Assembly: GCF_009659625.1 (NCBI RefSeq) | Contig: NZ_VOIW01000006.1 | Location: 538,669-602,668 of the forward strand | From: Pseudomonas haemolytica | GTDB lineage: Bacteria; Pseudomonadota; Gammaproteobacteria; Pseudomonadales; Pseudomonadaceae | Length of the DNA stretch: 64,000 bases | Direction of reading: 5' to 3' | Shown here: one piece after another, positions 24,166 to 33,659 of the stretch | How positions within the stretch are numbered: position 1 is the stretch's first letter | How the letters are laid out: every line of letters begins with the position of its first letter | The notes under the pieces: model-generated | What the model was told of the DNA's origin: nothing | The model's database searches: none | Seen by the model: only the letters and a program-made list of their open reading frames with translations | Translations under genes and position numbers: made by a program

Positions 24166-25263
24166 ATGAACTCCTCCGTCGCCGCTTTGCCCCGCTCTGC
24201 CATGAAAAGCGCCCTGTCTTGCGCCAATGAAGCCCTGACCCAGCGCCTGCCCAGCTCCCTTGAACTCAAGCACCAACTGCCCCTCAGCCCGTTCCTCAAT
24301 GAACAGATCCACGCCCACCGCCAAGCGGTGCGCGCCATCCTCAATGGTGAAGATTCACGCCTGCTGGTGATAGTGGGCCCGTGCTCGATACACGATCCGG
24401 AATCGGCCATGGAATACGCACGCAACCTGAAGAAGCTGGCGCTTGAAGTCAGCGACCAGATGCTGCTGGTGATCCGCGCCTACGTAGAAAAACCCCGCAC
24501 CACCATCGGTTGGAAAGGCCTGGCCTACGATCCGCACCTGGACGGCAGCGATGACATGGCCGCCGGCCTGACCCTGTCCCGCGAGCTGATGCGTGAAATG
24601 CTGCGCCTGGGCTTGCCGATCGCCACCGAGCTGCTGCAACCCATGGCTGCCGGCTACTTCGATGACCTGCTCAGTTGGGTCGCGATTGGCGCGCGCACCA
24701 CTGAATCGCAGATCCACCGCGAAATGGCCAGCGGTCTGGGCATGCCTGTGGGCTTCAAGAATGGTACCGACGGCGGCGTCGCGATTGCCTGTGATGCGAT
24801 GCGGTCCGCCTTCCACCCGCACCGCCATTTCGGCGTCGACAGCCAAGGCCACCCGGCGATCATCCAGACCCCAGGCAACCCCGACACTCATCTGGTACTG
24901 CGCGGTGGTCATCGCGGGCCGAACTACGATGCGCAGAGCGTGGCCCAGGTGAAGCAGGATCTGGCCAAGTCCAAAGTGGCGGCGCGAATCATGGTCGATT
25001 GCAGCCATGCCAACAGCGGCAAAGACCCGCTGCGCCAGCCGGCGGTATTCAACGACGTGCTGGAGCAGCGCTTGCAGGGTGATACGTCGCTGATCGGCAT
25101 GATGCTTGAAAGCCACCTGTTCGAAGGCTGCCAGCCGTTGAGCCCTTCGATGAAGTACGGCGTGTCGGTCACCGATGGCTGCCTGGGCTGGAACGGTACC
25201 GAGCAGTTGTTGCGCGATGCGGCCGAGCGATTGCGGGACCACCGCAAACCGACTGACGGATAA
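24166..25263 (+). CDS. 3-deoxy-7-phosphoheptulonate (DAHP) synthase, class I
   Basis: Protein of 365 residues, the AroF/AroG/AroH type, which joins phosphoenolpyruvate and erythrose 4-phosphate in the first step of aromatic amino acid synthesis. Visible motifs are LLVIVGPCSIHDPESAMEYA with the metal-ligand Cys, VIRAYVEKPRTTIGWKGL, GARTTESQIHREMASGL, GFKNGTDGG, LRGGHRGPNYD and MVDCSHANSGK. Which aromatic amino acid inhibits it cannot be read from sequence with confidence. Start at 24166 has AGGAAG upstream and lies after the second leader ORF. Expression is predicted to respond to aromatic amino acids through the leader peptide and attenuator. Confidence 0.93.
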   Translation: MNSSVAALPRSAMKSALSCANEALTQRLPSSLELKHQLPLSPFLNEQIHAHRQAVRAILNGEDSRLLVIVGPCSIHDPESAMEYARNLKKLALEVSDQMLLVIRAYVEKPRTTIGWKGLAYDPHLDGSDDMAAGLTLSRELMREMLRLGLPIATELLQPMAAGYFDDLLSWVAIGARTTESQIHREMASGLGMPVGFKNGTDGGVAIACDAMRSAFHPHRHFGVDSQGHPAIIQTPGNPDTHLVLRGGHRGPNYDAQSVAQVKQDLAKSKVAARIMVDCSHANSGKDPLRQPAVFNDVLEQRLQGDTSLIGMMLESHLFEGCQPLSPSMKYGVSVTDGCLGWNGTEQLLRDAAERLRDHRKPTDG

Positions 25264-25327
25264 AGATAAAAAATATGGGAGGGGCAGCAGGAATGGGAAA
25301 GTTGACGAACGGTCGTGCGAATGTTCA

Positions 25328-25516
25328 GATGCCCTCCTGTTTCAGGTGCCCCCTGCCGCCGTGCTTGGGGTGAAACGGGAAACCGGTACGCTCGCTCGAG
25401 CAAGTCCGGTGCTGCCCCCGCAACGGTATATGCGTGATCCCTTCGATACACCACTGTGGCCATCGCGCCATGGGAAGGTGGAGGTATCCAGACGCATGAG
25501 CCCGGAGACCGGCCTG
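25328..25516 (+). promoter_or_regulatory. Cobalamin riboswitch
   Basis: The stretch contains the conserved pieces of the adenosylcobalamin aptamer in order: TTCAGGTGCC, GGGTGAAACGGGAAACCGGT, AAGTCCGGTGCTGCCCCCGCAACGGT (the B12 box region, 25402-25426), CCACTG, GGGAAGGTG and CATGAGCCCGGAGACCGGCC. It lies in the leader of btuB, 107 bases before its start. Binding of cobalamin is expected to block ribosome access or elongation and so turn off the uptake operon when the vitamin is plentiful. Confidence 0.95.
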
Positions 25517-25622
25517 GAATTTCTGTTTGGCAAACTCCTGCGGTGGGCGGGCATGGGCCGGTATTGGCGTGTGCTCGATGCCTTCTCCTGCGTGCTTCTG
25601 CGAAGATACTTTCGAGAAGACT

Positions 25623-27545
25623 ATGATTCGACGTTCATTCACTCCCTTGATCGGCTACCTGTTCAGCCCGTTGCTGCTGGCTGACGACAACGCCCTGATA
25701 CTCAACCCGCAAATCGTCTCGGCGCCATCGGTGGAGTCCACCACCGTCGCGGCCATGGCCCAATACGGCAGCAAAGTCGAGGTTGTCAGCCGCGAACAGA
25801 TCGAGCGGGCCGGACCTGCCGCCGACGTATCCCGGGTGATGCAGATGTTCATTCCCGGGCTGTACGTAGCGCCGAAGAACGGCCCGTTCGACTACGGTAC
25901 CTATTCCCTGCTCGGCGGGCGCAACGATGACACCCTGATTCTGCTCGACGGCGTGCGCCTGAACAATCGCCTGTACGGCGGCCTGTACCTCGACACCCTG
26001 CCGGCCAACGCTATCGAACGCATCGAAGTACTCAAGGGTGGCCAGAGCCTGCTGTTCGGCACCCAGGCAGTCTCGGGGGTGATCAATATCGTCACCCGCA
26101 GCGCACAAACGCGTACGGCTTCCGGCGAAGTGAACCTTGGGGTCGATACCTTCGGTGGCACCACCGGCGACGCGCGGGTCGAGAAAATCTTCAACAACGG
26201 TTGGGGCGACCTGGGCTTATTGGCCTACGTCAGCCGCAATGCGTCCGAGGGCTACCAACCGTTTCGCAACCGCGATATGAAAAACGTCACGGACAAACGA
26301 CGCTCCTACGAAGTCACCACCTTCGGCACCAAGGCCATTCAATCCATTGGCGACGATTCGCGCCTGGAACTGTTCTACCAATACGCCGATGCCAATCTGG
26401 ATTTCGCCCGCCCGGTGGCTTCCCACAAGACCACCAACGACCGCGTTCAGCAGATCGCCACGGCGACCTTCGAGCAGAACATCAACGAACGCCTGAGCTA
26501 TTTCGTCAAGGGCCATATCAACGATTGGGACACCCGTTATACCCGCATCAACAACCTCGACGGCGGTGGTACGAAGGTCATCAACCACAACGACTACTGG
26601 GGTTTTACCGACTGGGGCGTGCAAGCCGAGGGCAAGGCCGAGTTGCCGGGAGGGCATGTGTTGATCGTCGGCAGCGACAACCAATGGTTCAAGGGCCAGG
26701 ACGATGTGCTGGTAATCGACGACAACAAAGCCCAGGCCCACGCGCTGTACACCCAACTGCGCCCACAGATCGACGCCCTGCCCGACTGGCATCCCAGCAT
26801 TGGCGTGCGCCACGAGGCCATGAGCGGCGGTGACAGTGCCACCGTCGGCATGCTCACCTCGCTCTACGACCTCAACGATAACTGGGCAGTACGCGGCCAA
26901 TACGGCACGGCTTACAAGCTGCCCAACGCCGAGCAGCTATTCGTCAATGAAGATGACGAAAAGGGCAACCGCAACCTCAAGCCGGAAAAAAGCCGCAACG
27001 CCGAACTGGGTATCGACTACAAGGGCCTGCTTGCCGGGCGCGATTTCAACGCCAGCGTGACCCTGTTCAAGCGCAAGATCACCGACCTGATCACCCTGGA
27101 CGGTGTGCAGTGGGTCAATGGCCAGGGCCAGATCCAGATGCGCGGTTTCGAGGCCGACGCCAAGCTGGCGCTCAATAACCAATGGAGCGTGCAGGCGGAC
27201 ATGACCCGCAACCTTACCGAGTCGCGTGCCGGAGTCACCATCAACGATATCCCGAGCTTCTTTGCCCGTTCACGCATTGGTTTCGAATCGGAAAACCGCT
27301 TGTGGGGTGCAGGTGCGGCCATCCGTTATATTCGCGATGTCATCAGCTCCAAGCAGGTCGAGTACGGTCATTATTCGGTGGTAGACGCAGACGCCTATCG
27401 CTACCTGGACACTGCGCACCAGCACCGCGTGAGCCTGCTGGTGGAAAACCTGTTCGACCGCGACTACGTCACCAGCCGCTCCAACAACGTCGACAACCTG
27501 GGCCGACCGTTCACCTCAGAGGTGCGTTATACGTATCGCTTCTGA
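25623..27545 (+). CDS. btuB: TonB-dependent vitamin B12 receptor
   Basis: Outer-membrane protein of 640 residues. It has a short signal peptide (MIRRSFTPLIGYLFSPLLLA), a plug domain (VEVVSREQIERAGPAADVSRV; YSLLGGRNDDTLILLDGVRL; IERIEVLKGGQSLLFGTQA, then SGVINIVT) and a 22-strand barrel ending in an aromatic residue (FTSEVRYTYRF) as required for barrel assembly. The TonB box is not obvious. It imports cobalamin or other corrinoids with TonB-ExbBD energy. Start chosen at 25623 with a GAGAAG site, giving a proper signal peptide. The cobalamin riboswitch upstream confirms the ligand. The next gene overlaps its stop (TGATG). Confidence 0.92.
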   Translation: MIRRSFTPLIGYLFSPLLLADDNALILNPQIVSAPSVESTTVAAMAQYGSKVEVVSREQIERAGPAADVSRVMQMFIPGLYVAPKNGPFDYGTYSLLGGRNDDTLILLDGVRLNNRLYGGLYLDTLPANAIERIEVLKGGQSLLFGTQAVSGVINIVTRSAQTRTASGEVNLGVDTFGGTTGDARVEKIFNNGWGDLGLLAYVSRNASEGYQPFRNRDMKNVTDKRRSYEVTTFGTKAIQSIGDDSRLELFYQYADANLDFARPVASHKTTNDRVQQIATATFEQNINERLSYFVKGHINDWDTRYTRINNLDGGGTKVINHNDYWGFTDWGVQAEGKAELPGGHVLIVGSDNQWFKGQDDVLVIDDNKAQAHALYTQLRPQIDALPDWHPSIGVRHEAMSGGDSATVGMLTSLYDLNDNWAVRGQYGTAYKLPNAEQLFVNEDDEKGNRNLKPEKSRNAELGIDYKGLLAGRDFNASVTLFKRKITDLITLDGVQWVNGQGQIQMRGFEADAKLALNNQWSVQADMTRNLTESRAGVTINDIPSFFARSRIGFESENRLWGAGAAIRYIRDVISSKQVEYGHYSVVDADAYRYLDTAHQHRVSLLVENLFDRDYVTSRSNNVDNLGRPFTSEVRYTYRF

Positions 27546-27904
27546 TGACCGACATCATACAAATCGACGGGGTGGATACCCATCCCGACTGGTCGCGTAT
27601 CCCCGACCACGCCCACCATGTATTGCTGTGCACTGGCCCGCGCTGCACCCAGCGCGGTGCCTTGCAGCTGTGGAAAACCCTGCGCCGCCGTTTGCTGGAA
27701 CACCGGCGCATCGAAGTGCCCGGCGGCGTGCTATTGACCCGCACCCATTGCCAATTCCCCTGCAACCTGGGGCCGGTGCTCACGGTGTATCCACAGCGTT
27801 GCTGGTACGGCGTACACAGCAAGGCCGATGTGATACGCCTGGTGGATGTGCACCTGGTGGGCGGTGAGGTGGTCGATGAGATGCTGATCCAGGAGCGCTC
27901 ATGA
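27545..27904 (+). CDS. Thioredoxin-like [2Fe-2S] ferredoxin in the B12 operon
   Basis: Protein of 119 residues with cysteines C29-x4-C34 and C69-x3-C73, the spacing of thioredoxin-like [2Fe-2S] ferredoxins such as NuoE. The motifs are LLCTGPRCTQRG and HCQFPCNLGP. It should be a cytoplasmic electron carrier. It overlaps btuB by one base upstream and btuF by four bases downstream (ATGA), so it is an integral member of the operon. A role in reducing the corrinoid cobalt before adenosylation is a reasonable inference; it could equally serve another corrin enzyme. Confidence 0.87.
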   Translation: MTDIIQIDGVDTHPDWSRIPDHAHHVLLCTGPRCTQRGALQLWKTLRRRLLEHRRIEVPGGVLLTRTHCQFPCNLGPVLTVYPQRCWYGVHSKADVIRLVDVHLVGGEVVDEMLIQERS

Positions 27905-28863
27905 GAGTGCCGTGGTTAAGCGTGGGTGCCCTGCTCTGCAGCGCGCCGGTACTGGCGGACAGCTACCGCAATTGCGCCCAGGCCTGGACGCTGCCGCACA
28001 CACCGCCTTCACGCATCGTCGCCCTCAATCAACACGCGGCCGACCTGCTGCTGGCCCTGGATGCCGGGCCATCACTGGTCGGGGTGGCTTACTTGGATGA
28101 CGACGGTATGCCCCATCGACAGGGCAGCTATTTCGAAGTGCCAGTGATTGCCGCCAAATACCCCTCCAGCGAAGTGTTGTATGCGCAGCGCCCCGACTTG
28201 GTGGTAGGTGGCTTCGCCAGCGCGTTCGGCAACGGTGTGACCTCCCGCACCGGTCTGGCCGATAACGGCGTGGCATCCTACCTGCTTGAATCTGCATGCG
28301 CCGGGCACACGCTGGATTACTTCGGACATATCCGCCAGGACCTGCGCTCCCTCGGCGCCCTGCTGCACAAGACCCAGCGCGCCCAGGCATTGAGCGATGC
28401 ACTGGATGCCGACTTGCGGCAGGCCCAGGCAATGGCGAGCGATGCCAGCCCCGTGTCGGTGTTTTACTTGGACAGTGAGGTCAACGGCCTCGACAGCGAA
28501 GGCCAACGGGGCTTTGTCACCGCCCTGCTGGCCGCATCCGGTGCCCGAAACGTGATGGCTGATATACCCCTTTCACGTGTCACCGTGAGCAGCGAAACCT
28601 TGCTGATAAAGGATCCGGACGTCATTGTGCTGGCCGACGCCCTGTGGTCCCCCGCCAGCCGCAAGCGCCAGTTACTGACCACCGACCCGGTATTGTCGAA
28701 GTTGCGAGCGGTGCGTGAGAACCGGATGATCGCTATCCCGTTTACCCATTTGGTGCCCAACATCGGCAGCGGCCAGGTGGCGCTTGAATTGGCCCGAAAA
28801 CTCAAGGCCAGCGCGCCGTACAACGCGCCTGCGGCATCCCGCGTGGTTGAGAACGCCCCCTAG
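27901..28863 (+). CDS. btuF: Cobalamin ABC-transporter substrate-binding protein
   Basis: Periplasmic protein of 320 residues with a signal peptide ending near LADS and the two-lobed BtuF/FhuD-type fold: RIVALNQHAADLLLALDAG, a long connecting helix, SSEVLYAQRPDLVVGG and KDPDVIVLADALWSPASRK. It would pass the vitamin from BtuB to an inner-membrane BtuCD transporter, whose genes are not in this window. It starts inside the end of the ferredoxin gene. Its last four bases overlap the end of the convergent receiver-domain gene. Two conserved acidic sites that dock BtuC are not readily picked out. Confidence 0.85.
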   Translation: MRVPWLSVGALLCSAPVLADSYRNCAQAWTLPHTPPSRIVALNQHAADLLLALDAGPSLVGVAYLDDDGMPHRQGSYFEVPVIAAKYPSSEVLYAQRPDLVVGGFASAFGNGVTSRTGLADNGVASYLLESACAGHTLDYFGHIRQDLRSLGALLHKTQRAQALSDALDADLRQAQAMASDASPVSVFYLDSEVNGLDSEGQRGFVTALLAASGARNVMADIPLSRVTVSSETLLIKDPDVIVLADALWSPASRKRQLLTTDPVLSKLRAVRENRMIAIPFTHLVPNIGSGQVALELARKLKASAPYNAPAASRVVENAP

Positions 28864-29282
28864 ACCCGGGCCACCGGCACGCGGGATAGCTCACGCAGCC
28901 ACGGTAATACCCGCAGGCCCTGAGCAGCCTCGGATGGATCGACGATGTCGATGAAGTGTTCGAGGTTGACGATGTCCGGCACGCCCGGCAGACGCACCCG
29001 CACCGCCGGGGTTACGCCGGCAGGGGCACCCAGGTCCAGATGTTCGTATACCAGCACATGATGCACATGAAGCTGAGGCCCATAGGGATGGGCCATCAGC
29101 CCCGCGTTGATGATCAGCACATCGAAGGGTTCAGCAGGAATGGCGGTAAGAATCTGGACCTCTTCGAGAGTCTGCACCGGCACAATCCGGTAATACCCCA
29201 ATTGGTTAAGCATTTTCTCGATGTGCAAGCGTTGCAGATGCTGTTCATCAGCAATCAGGATGGTCAGTGCTTTGTTTGGCAT
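28860..29282 (-). CDS. Degenerate receiver-domain protein (pseudo-receiver)
   Basis: Protein of 140 residues resembling the receiver of RocR-type regulators: LTILIADEQHLQRLHIEKML keeps the acidic pair D12-E13, but the phospho-acceptor position is Asn59 in FDVLIINAGL, and no Lys is found at the late switch position (HVLVYEHLDLGAP). It therefore cannot be phosphorylated in the standard way. No EAL or DNA-binding domain follows; the C-terminal half is short (VNLEHFIDIVDPSEAAQGL). It lies 134 bases downstream of the hybrid kinase on the same strand and may act as a partner or decoy of that phosphorelay. Start at 29282 has an AAGGGT site. Confidence 0.75.
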   Translation of the reverse strand: MPNKALTILIADEQHLQRLHIEKMLNQLGYYRIVPVQTLEEVQILTAIPAEPFDVLIINAGLMAHPYGPQLHVHHVLVYEHLDLGAPAGVTPAVRVRLPGVPDIVNLEHFIDIVDPSEAAQGLRVLPWLRELSRVPVARV

Positions 29283-29416
29283 GGCAAACCCTTGGGCAGG
29301 CAGCGCTCGGCAGTGAGCGTCGACCATTTTCCAGACATATGCCGACGACAAAATCAGGCATATTCCCAGTTCATGTAGGAGTTCTCCCAAATACTCCGAA
29401 TGGTGATGAACCACGG

Positions 29417-32400
29417 TCAAGGCTGATTGCAATAAGCGCTCAAGCCATGATGCAAAACATCGATCGCCTCACCCACGGCCTCAACCGCTTGCCCTAATGC
29501 CTGGCGGTCGCGCTGTTCACACGCCGCCTCCAATGCCTCGCACCCACCGATCAACCGATGCGCCTTGACCATCCGCGCGCCCCCCTTGGCACGATGGGCC
29601 AGGTCGTGCAGCTTGGCAAAGTCAACCTGGCTTGCCAGCAGTGGCAACAAGGCACGATCTGCCTCCAGACTTTCGAGCAACGGTGCCAGCAACTCGACCA
29701 GCGCGGGGTGATCATCCCCCGTCAACGCAACCAGCCCGCTCAAGTCAAACGTCGCCAGCTGCGACGGGCCAAGGTCGGCCGAGCGCGAGGCCAACGCCAA
29801 CCGCAAGTCATCAAGCCCGGTAGGCTTGAACAGGCAGCCATCCATGCCTGCTTGCCGACAACGCTCAGCTTCCTCAGGCTGTGCGTTGGCGGTGAATCCC
29901 AACAGCAGGCAGGGTGCCAAGCCGCGTTCATGCTCTTGTGCGCGAATCTCCTGTGCCAACTGATAGCCGTTCTTGAGCGGCATATTGCAATCGGTAATGA
30001 CACCGTCGAACTGTCCGGCCCGCCATTGTTCAACCCCTTGAACACCATCCTCGGCCGTGGTGATGCGGTGGCCCAGGAAACTCAACTGGCGCGCCAGCAG
30101 CAAACGGTTAGCCGGGTAGTCGTCCACCACCAGAATACTCAGCGCGCGGCCCTGAGGTGCAACATCACCCGAGGGTGCCGCTCGGGCCGGCAACGTGTCT
30201 GTCGTGGCCAGGGCCAAGGTCACATCCACTCGTGTGCCCTGCCCCAGCACACTGCTCAAGTGCAGTTGGCCGCCCATCATTTCGCACAAGCTGCGGCTGA
30301 TCACCAATCCCAGGCCAGACCCGCTGCGGGCCGACTGCTGGTTATTGGTGCCTTGGATAAACAAACTGAACAACCGCTTCTGGTCCTCGACGCTGATACC
30401 AATACCGGTATCTTGCACCCATAACTGCAGTTTCAACCGATCGCCTTCGACCGCGGTCTGAGCACAGAGGCTTACCTGACCCTTGGCGGTGAACTTGATG
30501 GCATTGCTCAGCAGGTTCGACACCACCTGCTTGAATCGCAGCGGGTCGACCAACACCGTCCGGTCACTCAATGGGTCGAGCTCAACGTGCAGCGCCAGCC
30601 CCTTGGCCCGCGCCAACCCCTCGAACACGCGCGCCACGGACGCCAGCAGCTCATGCAGGTTGGCCGGTTCCAGGCTCAGCGACAAATGCCCGGACTCGAT
30701 TCGCGCAATATCAAGAATATCGCCAATCAACTCCAACATGCCGCGCGAAGCCACCGATGCCACCTCCAATGCGTCGCGGTCGGCCCGCCCCTGCTCAGCA
30801 TTTTTCAAGGCCAGCTCGATCATGCCGATCACCGCATTCATTGGCGTGCGGATCTCGTGGCTCATAGTCGCCAGGAAAGTGGTCTTGGCGCGGTTGGCGG
30901 CATCGGCATCGTCCTTGGCCTCCTGCAACTGGCCCAGCAGCCGATGCCGCTCGCTCACGTCTACCCAGCCGGCAATCATGCCCACCACCTTCTCGTCGCC
31001 GTCGCGGTAGGGCAGCATCCACTGGTAAATGGTCAGCACATCGCCATTGGGCACCTTGAGTATCCGGTCATGAATCTGCGGCTCGCCCCCGGCCATCAAA
31101 CGCAGGTAATCCTCCTGAAACGACTGGGCCTGTGGAGGGTTGTCGGTGTCGGTTTCCACCACAGTCCGGCCGATCACGTCTTCAAGCTTGTAACCAAACA
31201 CATCGAGGTACGCGTTATTGCAGGCCATCAACCGCCCCTGGCGGTCGCGCACGTAAATTGGGTGTGGAGTGCCATCTATCAACACACTCATGAACCGCAT
31301 CTGATCGCTAAGCGCCCGCTCGGCCTGCACGCGCTTACGAATCAGACTGCGCAGGTAGATAACCCAGCCCAGCGTGACCACCAACAACAGCGCGGCCAAC
31401 CCGAAGCCTTGAATGATCACGCTGCGATAACGCAGCCAATAGCTGTCTTCAATGATGACTTCGCTGCGCCATTGGCCAATCAATTCGTCCATTTCCTGCG
31501 GTGTGATGCTCAGCAGTGCCTTGTCCAGGATCGAATACAGCTCCAACTGGCTGCGATTGACCCCAAAGGTCACCCGTGCCGGCTCAGTACCGACTGTGCT
31601 GGTGATTCGTAAACGGTCGCGGTAATGCCGGGCAATCAGATAGCGCGCACTGATCAGTGAATTGACCGCACCATCAGCGTCACCATTGGCCACCAGCGCC
31701 ATGGCTTGCTGCGGGTTCTCCACGTCGACGAACACAATCCCTGGAAAATTCTGCGAGATCTCATCATGCAGGCCATTGCCGATCACCATGGCCAGGCGTC
31801 TGCCGACCATATCCTCCAGCGTGAGCGGGCTGTGCGGGCTGTCACGGGTCACCAGTACAAATGGATTGGTCAGGTAGGGCCGGGTAAAGCGCACCTTTTC
31901 GGCACGCTCCACACTGGGGGTGACGACCGCCAGCATATCCGCCGTGCCCGCACTGACGATATTGATCTGGCGCGGCAACGAACTGCCGGGGACCACATCG
32001 AACTTCAAACCGGTGCGCAAGCTGATGCGTGACAGCACCTCCGCACTTAACCCTTCGAATTGCCCCTGATCACCGATAAAGGACAACGGCAGGAAGTCGT
32101 TGAGCACCGCGACTCTGACCCGTGGGTTTTTCTGCACCCAGCGTTGCTCATTGGCACTCAAGTGCAGCCGGTCGACACCGACAATCCCGAGGTTGCCACC
32201 GCTCCAGCGGCGCAGGATTTCCATCTGCTCACTCGCGGGAATCGCCTCCAGCGCGGCATTAAGGATCGACAGTAACCGCGTATTTTCCCGGGCGACGGCA
32301 AACGCAAACGGGTTGACTTCCAAGCCGGAAAAATCCGCCATGCGCACGTTGTTGAGGTGGTTACGATTGATCAGGTAATTGATGCTTATCGCATCGCCCA

Positions 32401-33031
32401 GGTAGACATCGGCGCGCCCAAACGCCACGGCGCCGATCGCCTCGAAGGTCGAGGCAAAAAGCGCCAACTGGGCATGGGGGTAAAATGCCCGGACTGCGTC
32501 GGGTTGCATATAGTGATACAGCATTGCCACACGCTTGCCTGCCAGGTCGTCACTTAACACTTGGCTGTCACCGCTGCGGGTCACCAGGGTCGGTTGATCG
32601 TTGGCGTAGGAGCGCGACAAAAGCAGTTGCGGGTCGGCAGCCTCATAGCCATTGGCGGAGCCCAGAAAATCCACCGCGCCCTGCTTCAGGGCTTCGACCA
32701 CTTCATCGCGGGAGCCGTAACGCCGAACCTCGATAGAAATATGCAGGGCCTGGCCGATCAATGCGGAAAAATCGGCAGTGATACCTTCGAGTTCGTCGTT
32801 GTTATTGGTCAAATCAAAAGGTGGGTAATCGGGAGCAGAAATCCCCATCAACAATGTGCGCCGCTCGCGTAGCCAGCGCCAATCAGCCTCCCCCAGCCCC
32901 ACTGCGGTGGTTTCGATATGGGAGTGCCCCAGCAGCCGCAAAGCGTGAGGCTCGTCGAGGGCCACCGCGATCAGGGGTAACAGGCTCATCCAAAGGATCG
33001 TGGCGAACCTCGTAAACGCGGTGGTGATCAT
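29417..33031 (-). CDS. BvgS/RocS-like unorthodox hybrid sensor kinase
   Basis: Protein of 1204 residues. In order: signal/membrane anchor (FATILWMSLLPLIAVAL), two periplasmic solute-binding (SBP_bac_3) domains of about 220 residues each (RTLLMGISAPDYPPFDLTN; RVRVAVLNDFLPLSF), a membrane segment (GFGLAALLLVVTLGWVIYL), a PAS domain (VLIDGTPHPIYVRDRQGRL), the kinase core with H725 in ATMSHEIRTPMNAVIG, an ATPase domain (DTGIGIS; GSGLGLVIS), a receiver with D1014 (GVITDCNMPLKNG) and a C-terminal HPt with H1146 (LAHRAKGGA). It should run a His-Asp-His-Asp relay to the response regulator gene just upstream, which ends one base before its ATG. RocS1 and BvgS control surface structures and virulence traits; that role here is inferred. 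Confidence 0.93.
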   Translation of the reverse strand: MITTAFTRFATILWMSLLPLIAVALDEPHALRLLGHSHIETTAVGLGEADWRWLRERRTLLMGISAPDYPPFDLTNNNDELEGITADFSALIGQALHISIEVRRYGSRDEVVEALKQGAVDFLGSANGYEAADPQLLLSRSYANDQPTLVTRSGDSQVLSDDLAGKRVAMLYHYMQPDAVRAFYPHAQLALFASTFEAIGAVAFGRADVYLGDAISINYLINRNHLNNVRMADFSGLEVNPFAFAVARENTRLLSILNAALEAIPASEQMEILRRWSGGNLGIVGVDRLHLSANEQRWVQKNPRVRVAVLNDFLPLSFIGDQGQFEGLSAEVLSRISLRTGLKFDVVPGSSLPRQINIVSAGTADMLAVVTPSVERAEKVRFTRPYLTNPFVLVTRDSPHSPLTLEDMVGRRLAMVIGNGLHDEISQNFPGIVFVDVENPQQAMALVANGDADGAVNSLISARYLIARHYRDRLRITSTVGTEPARVTFGVNRSQLELYSILDKALLSITPQEMDELIGQWRSEVIIEDSYWLRYRSVIIQGFGLAALLLVVTLGWVIYLRSLIRKRVQAERALSDQMRFMSVLIDGTPHPIYVRDRQGRLMACNNAYLDVFGYKLEDVIGRTVVETDTDNPPQAQSFQEDYLRLMAGGEPQIHDRILKVPNGDVLTIYQWMLPYRDGDEKVVGMIAGWVDVSERHRLLGQLQEAKDDADAANRAKTTFLATMSHEIRTPMNAVIGMIELALKNAEQGRADRDALEVASVASRGMLELIGDILDIARIESGHLSLSLEPANLHELLASVARVFEGLARAKGLALHVELDPLSDRTVLVDPLRFKQVVSNLLSNAIKFTAKGQVSLCAQTAVEGDRLKLQLWVQDTGIGISVEDQKRLFSLFIQGTNNQQSARSGSGLGLVISRSLCEMMGGQLHLSSVLGQGTRVDVTLALATTDTLPARAAPSGDVAPQGRALSILVVDDYPANRLLLARQLSFLGHRITTAEDGVQGVEQWRAGQFDGVITDCNMPLKNGYQLAQEIRAQEHERGLAPCLLLGFTANAQPEEAERCRQAGMDGCLFKPTGLDDLRLALASRSADLGPSQLATFDLSGLVALTGDDHPALVELLAPLLESLEADRALLPLLASQVDFAKLHDLAHRAKGGARMVKAHRLIGGCEALEAACEQRDRQALGQAVEAVGEAIDVLHHGLSAYCNQP

Positions 33032-33032
33032 T

Positions 33033-33659
33033 TCAGATCAGATGGTTGCGCTGGGCAAACTTGGACAAGTGCACTACCGAAGACATGCGTAACTTCTCCT
33101 TGAGGCGAGTCTTGTAGGTGCTGATCGTTTTGTGGCTCAACAGCATATCCTCGGCAATTTCCTTATTACCCAACCCGATGGCCAGCTTCTGCAATACGGT
33201 CAATTCACGATCCGACAGGCACTCGATCATCTGCCGTTCTGTTTCCTGCAGGTCGTCCCGGCGTACCGAACTGGTCGGCAAACTGGGAAAGCAACTGTAT
33301 CCCGACATGATTGCCTTGATGGCCTTTTGCAGCTCATCCAGTTCGCCAGTCTTGGCCACGAAGCCCATGGCGCCGGCGCGCATGCAGCGGGTGGAAAAAA
33401 ACACCGCCAGGTAGGAGGTCAGTACCAGAATCTTGCAAGGCAAGCCCAATGCCTTGACCCGGCTGATGACCTCCAACCCACCCAACTTGGGCATCGCCAG
33501 GTCGAGGATAATCAGGTCAGGACGTTGCTCCCTCGCCAACTGCATTGCATCGGCGCCGTCCCCCGCCTGATAAATTTCAACAAACCCTTCCAGTTGCAAG
33601 AGATGTTTGACCGTCGCACGGATAAACGGATGGTCATCCACAATTAATGCTTTGCTCAT
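33033..33659 (-). CDS. LuxR/NarL-type response regulator (RocA/BvgA-like)
   Basis: Protein of 208 residues with a receiver (D8-D9, D53 in LIILDLAMPKLGG, K in GFVAKTGELDELQ) and a GerE helix-turn-helix (LSDRELTVLQKLAIGLGNKE; LSHKTISTYKTRLKEKL). The kinase gene starts one base after its stop (TGAAATG), so they are translationally coupled. It is the likely output of the hybrid kinase HPt domain. RocA1-like regulators in P. aeruginosa control fimbrial genes; targets here are unknown. Confidence 0.92.
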   Translation of the reverse strand: MSKALIVDDHPFIRATVKHLLQLEGFVEIYQAGDGADAMQLAREQRPDLIILDLAMPKLGGLEVISRVKALGLPCKILVLTSYLAVFFSTRCMRAGAMGFVAKTGELDELQKAIKAIMSGYSCFPSLPTSSVRRDDLQETERQMIECLSDRELTVLQKLAIGLGNKEIAEDMLLSHKTISTYKTRLKEKLRMSSVVHLSKFAQRNHLI

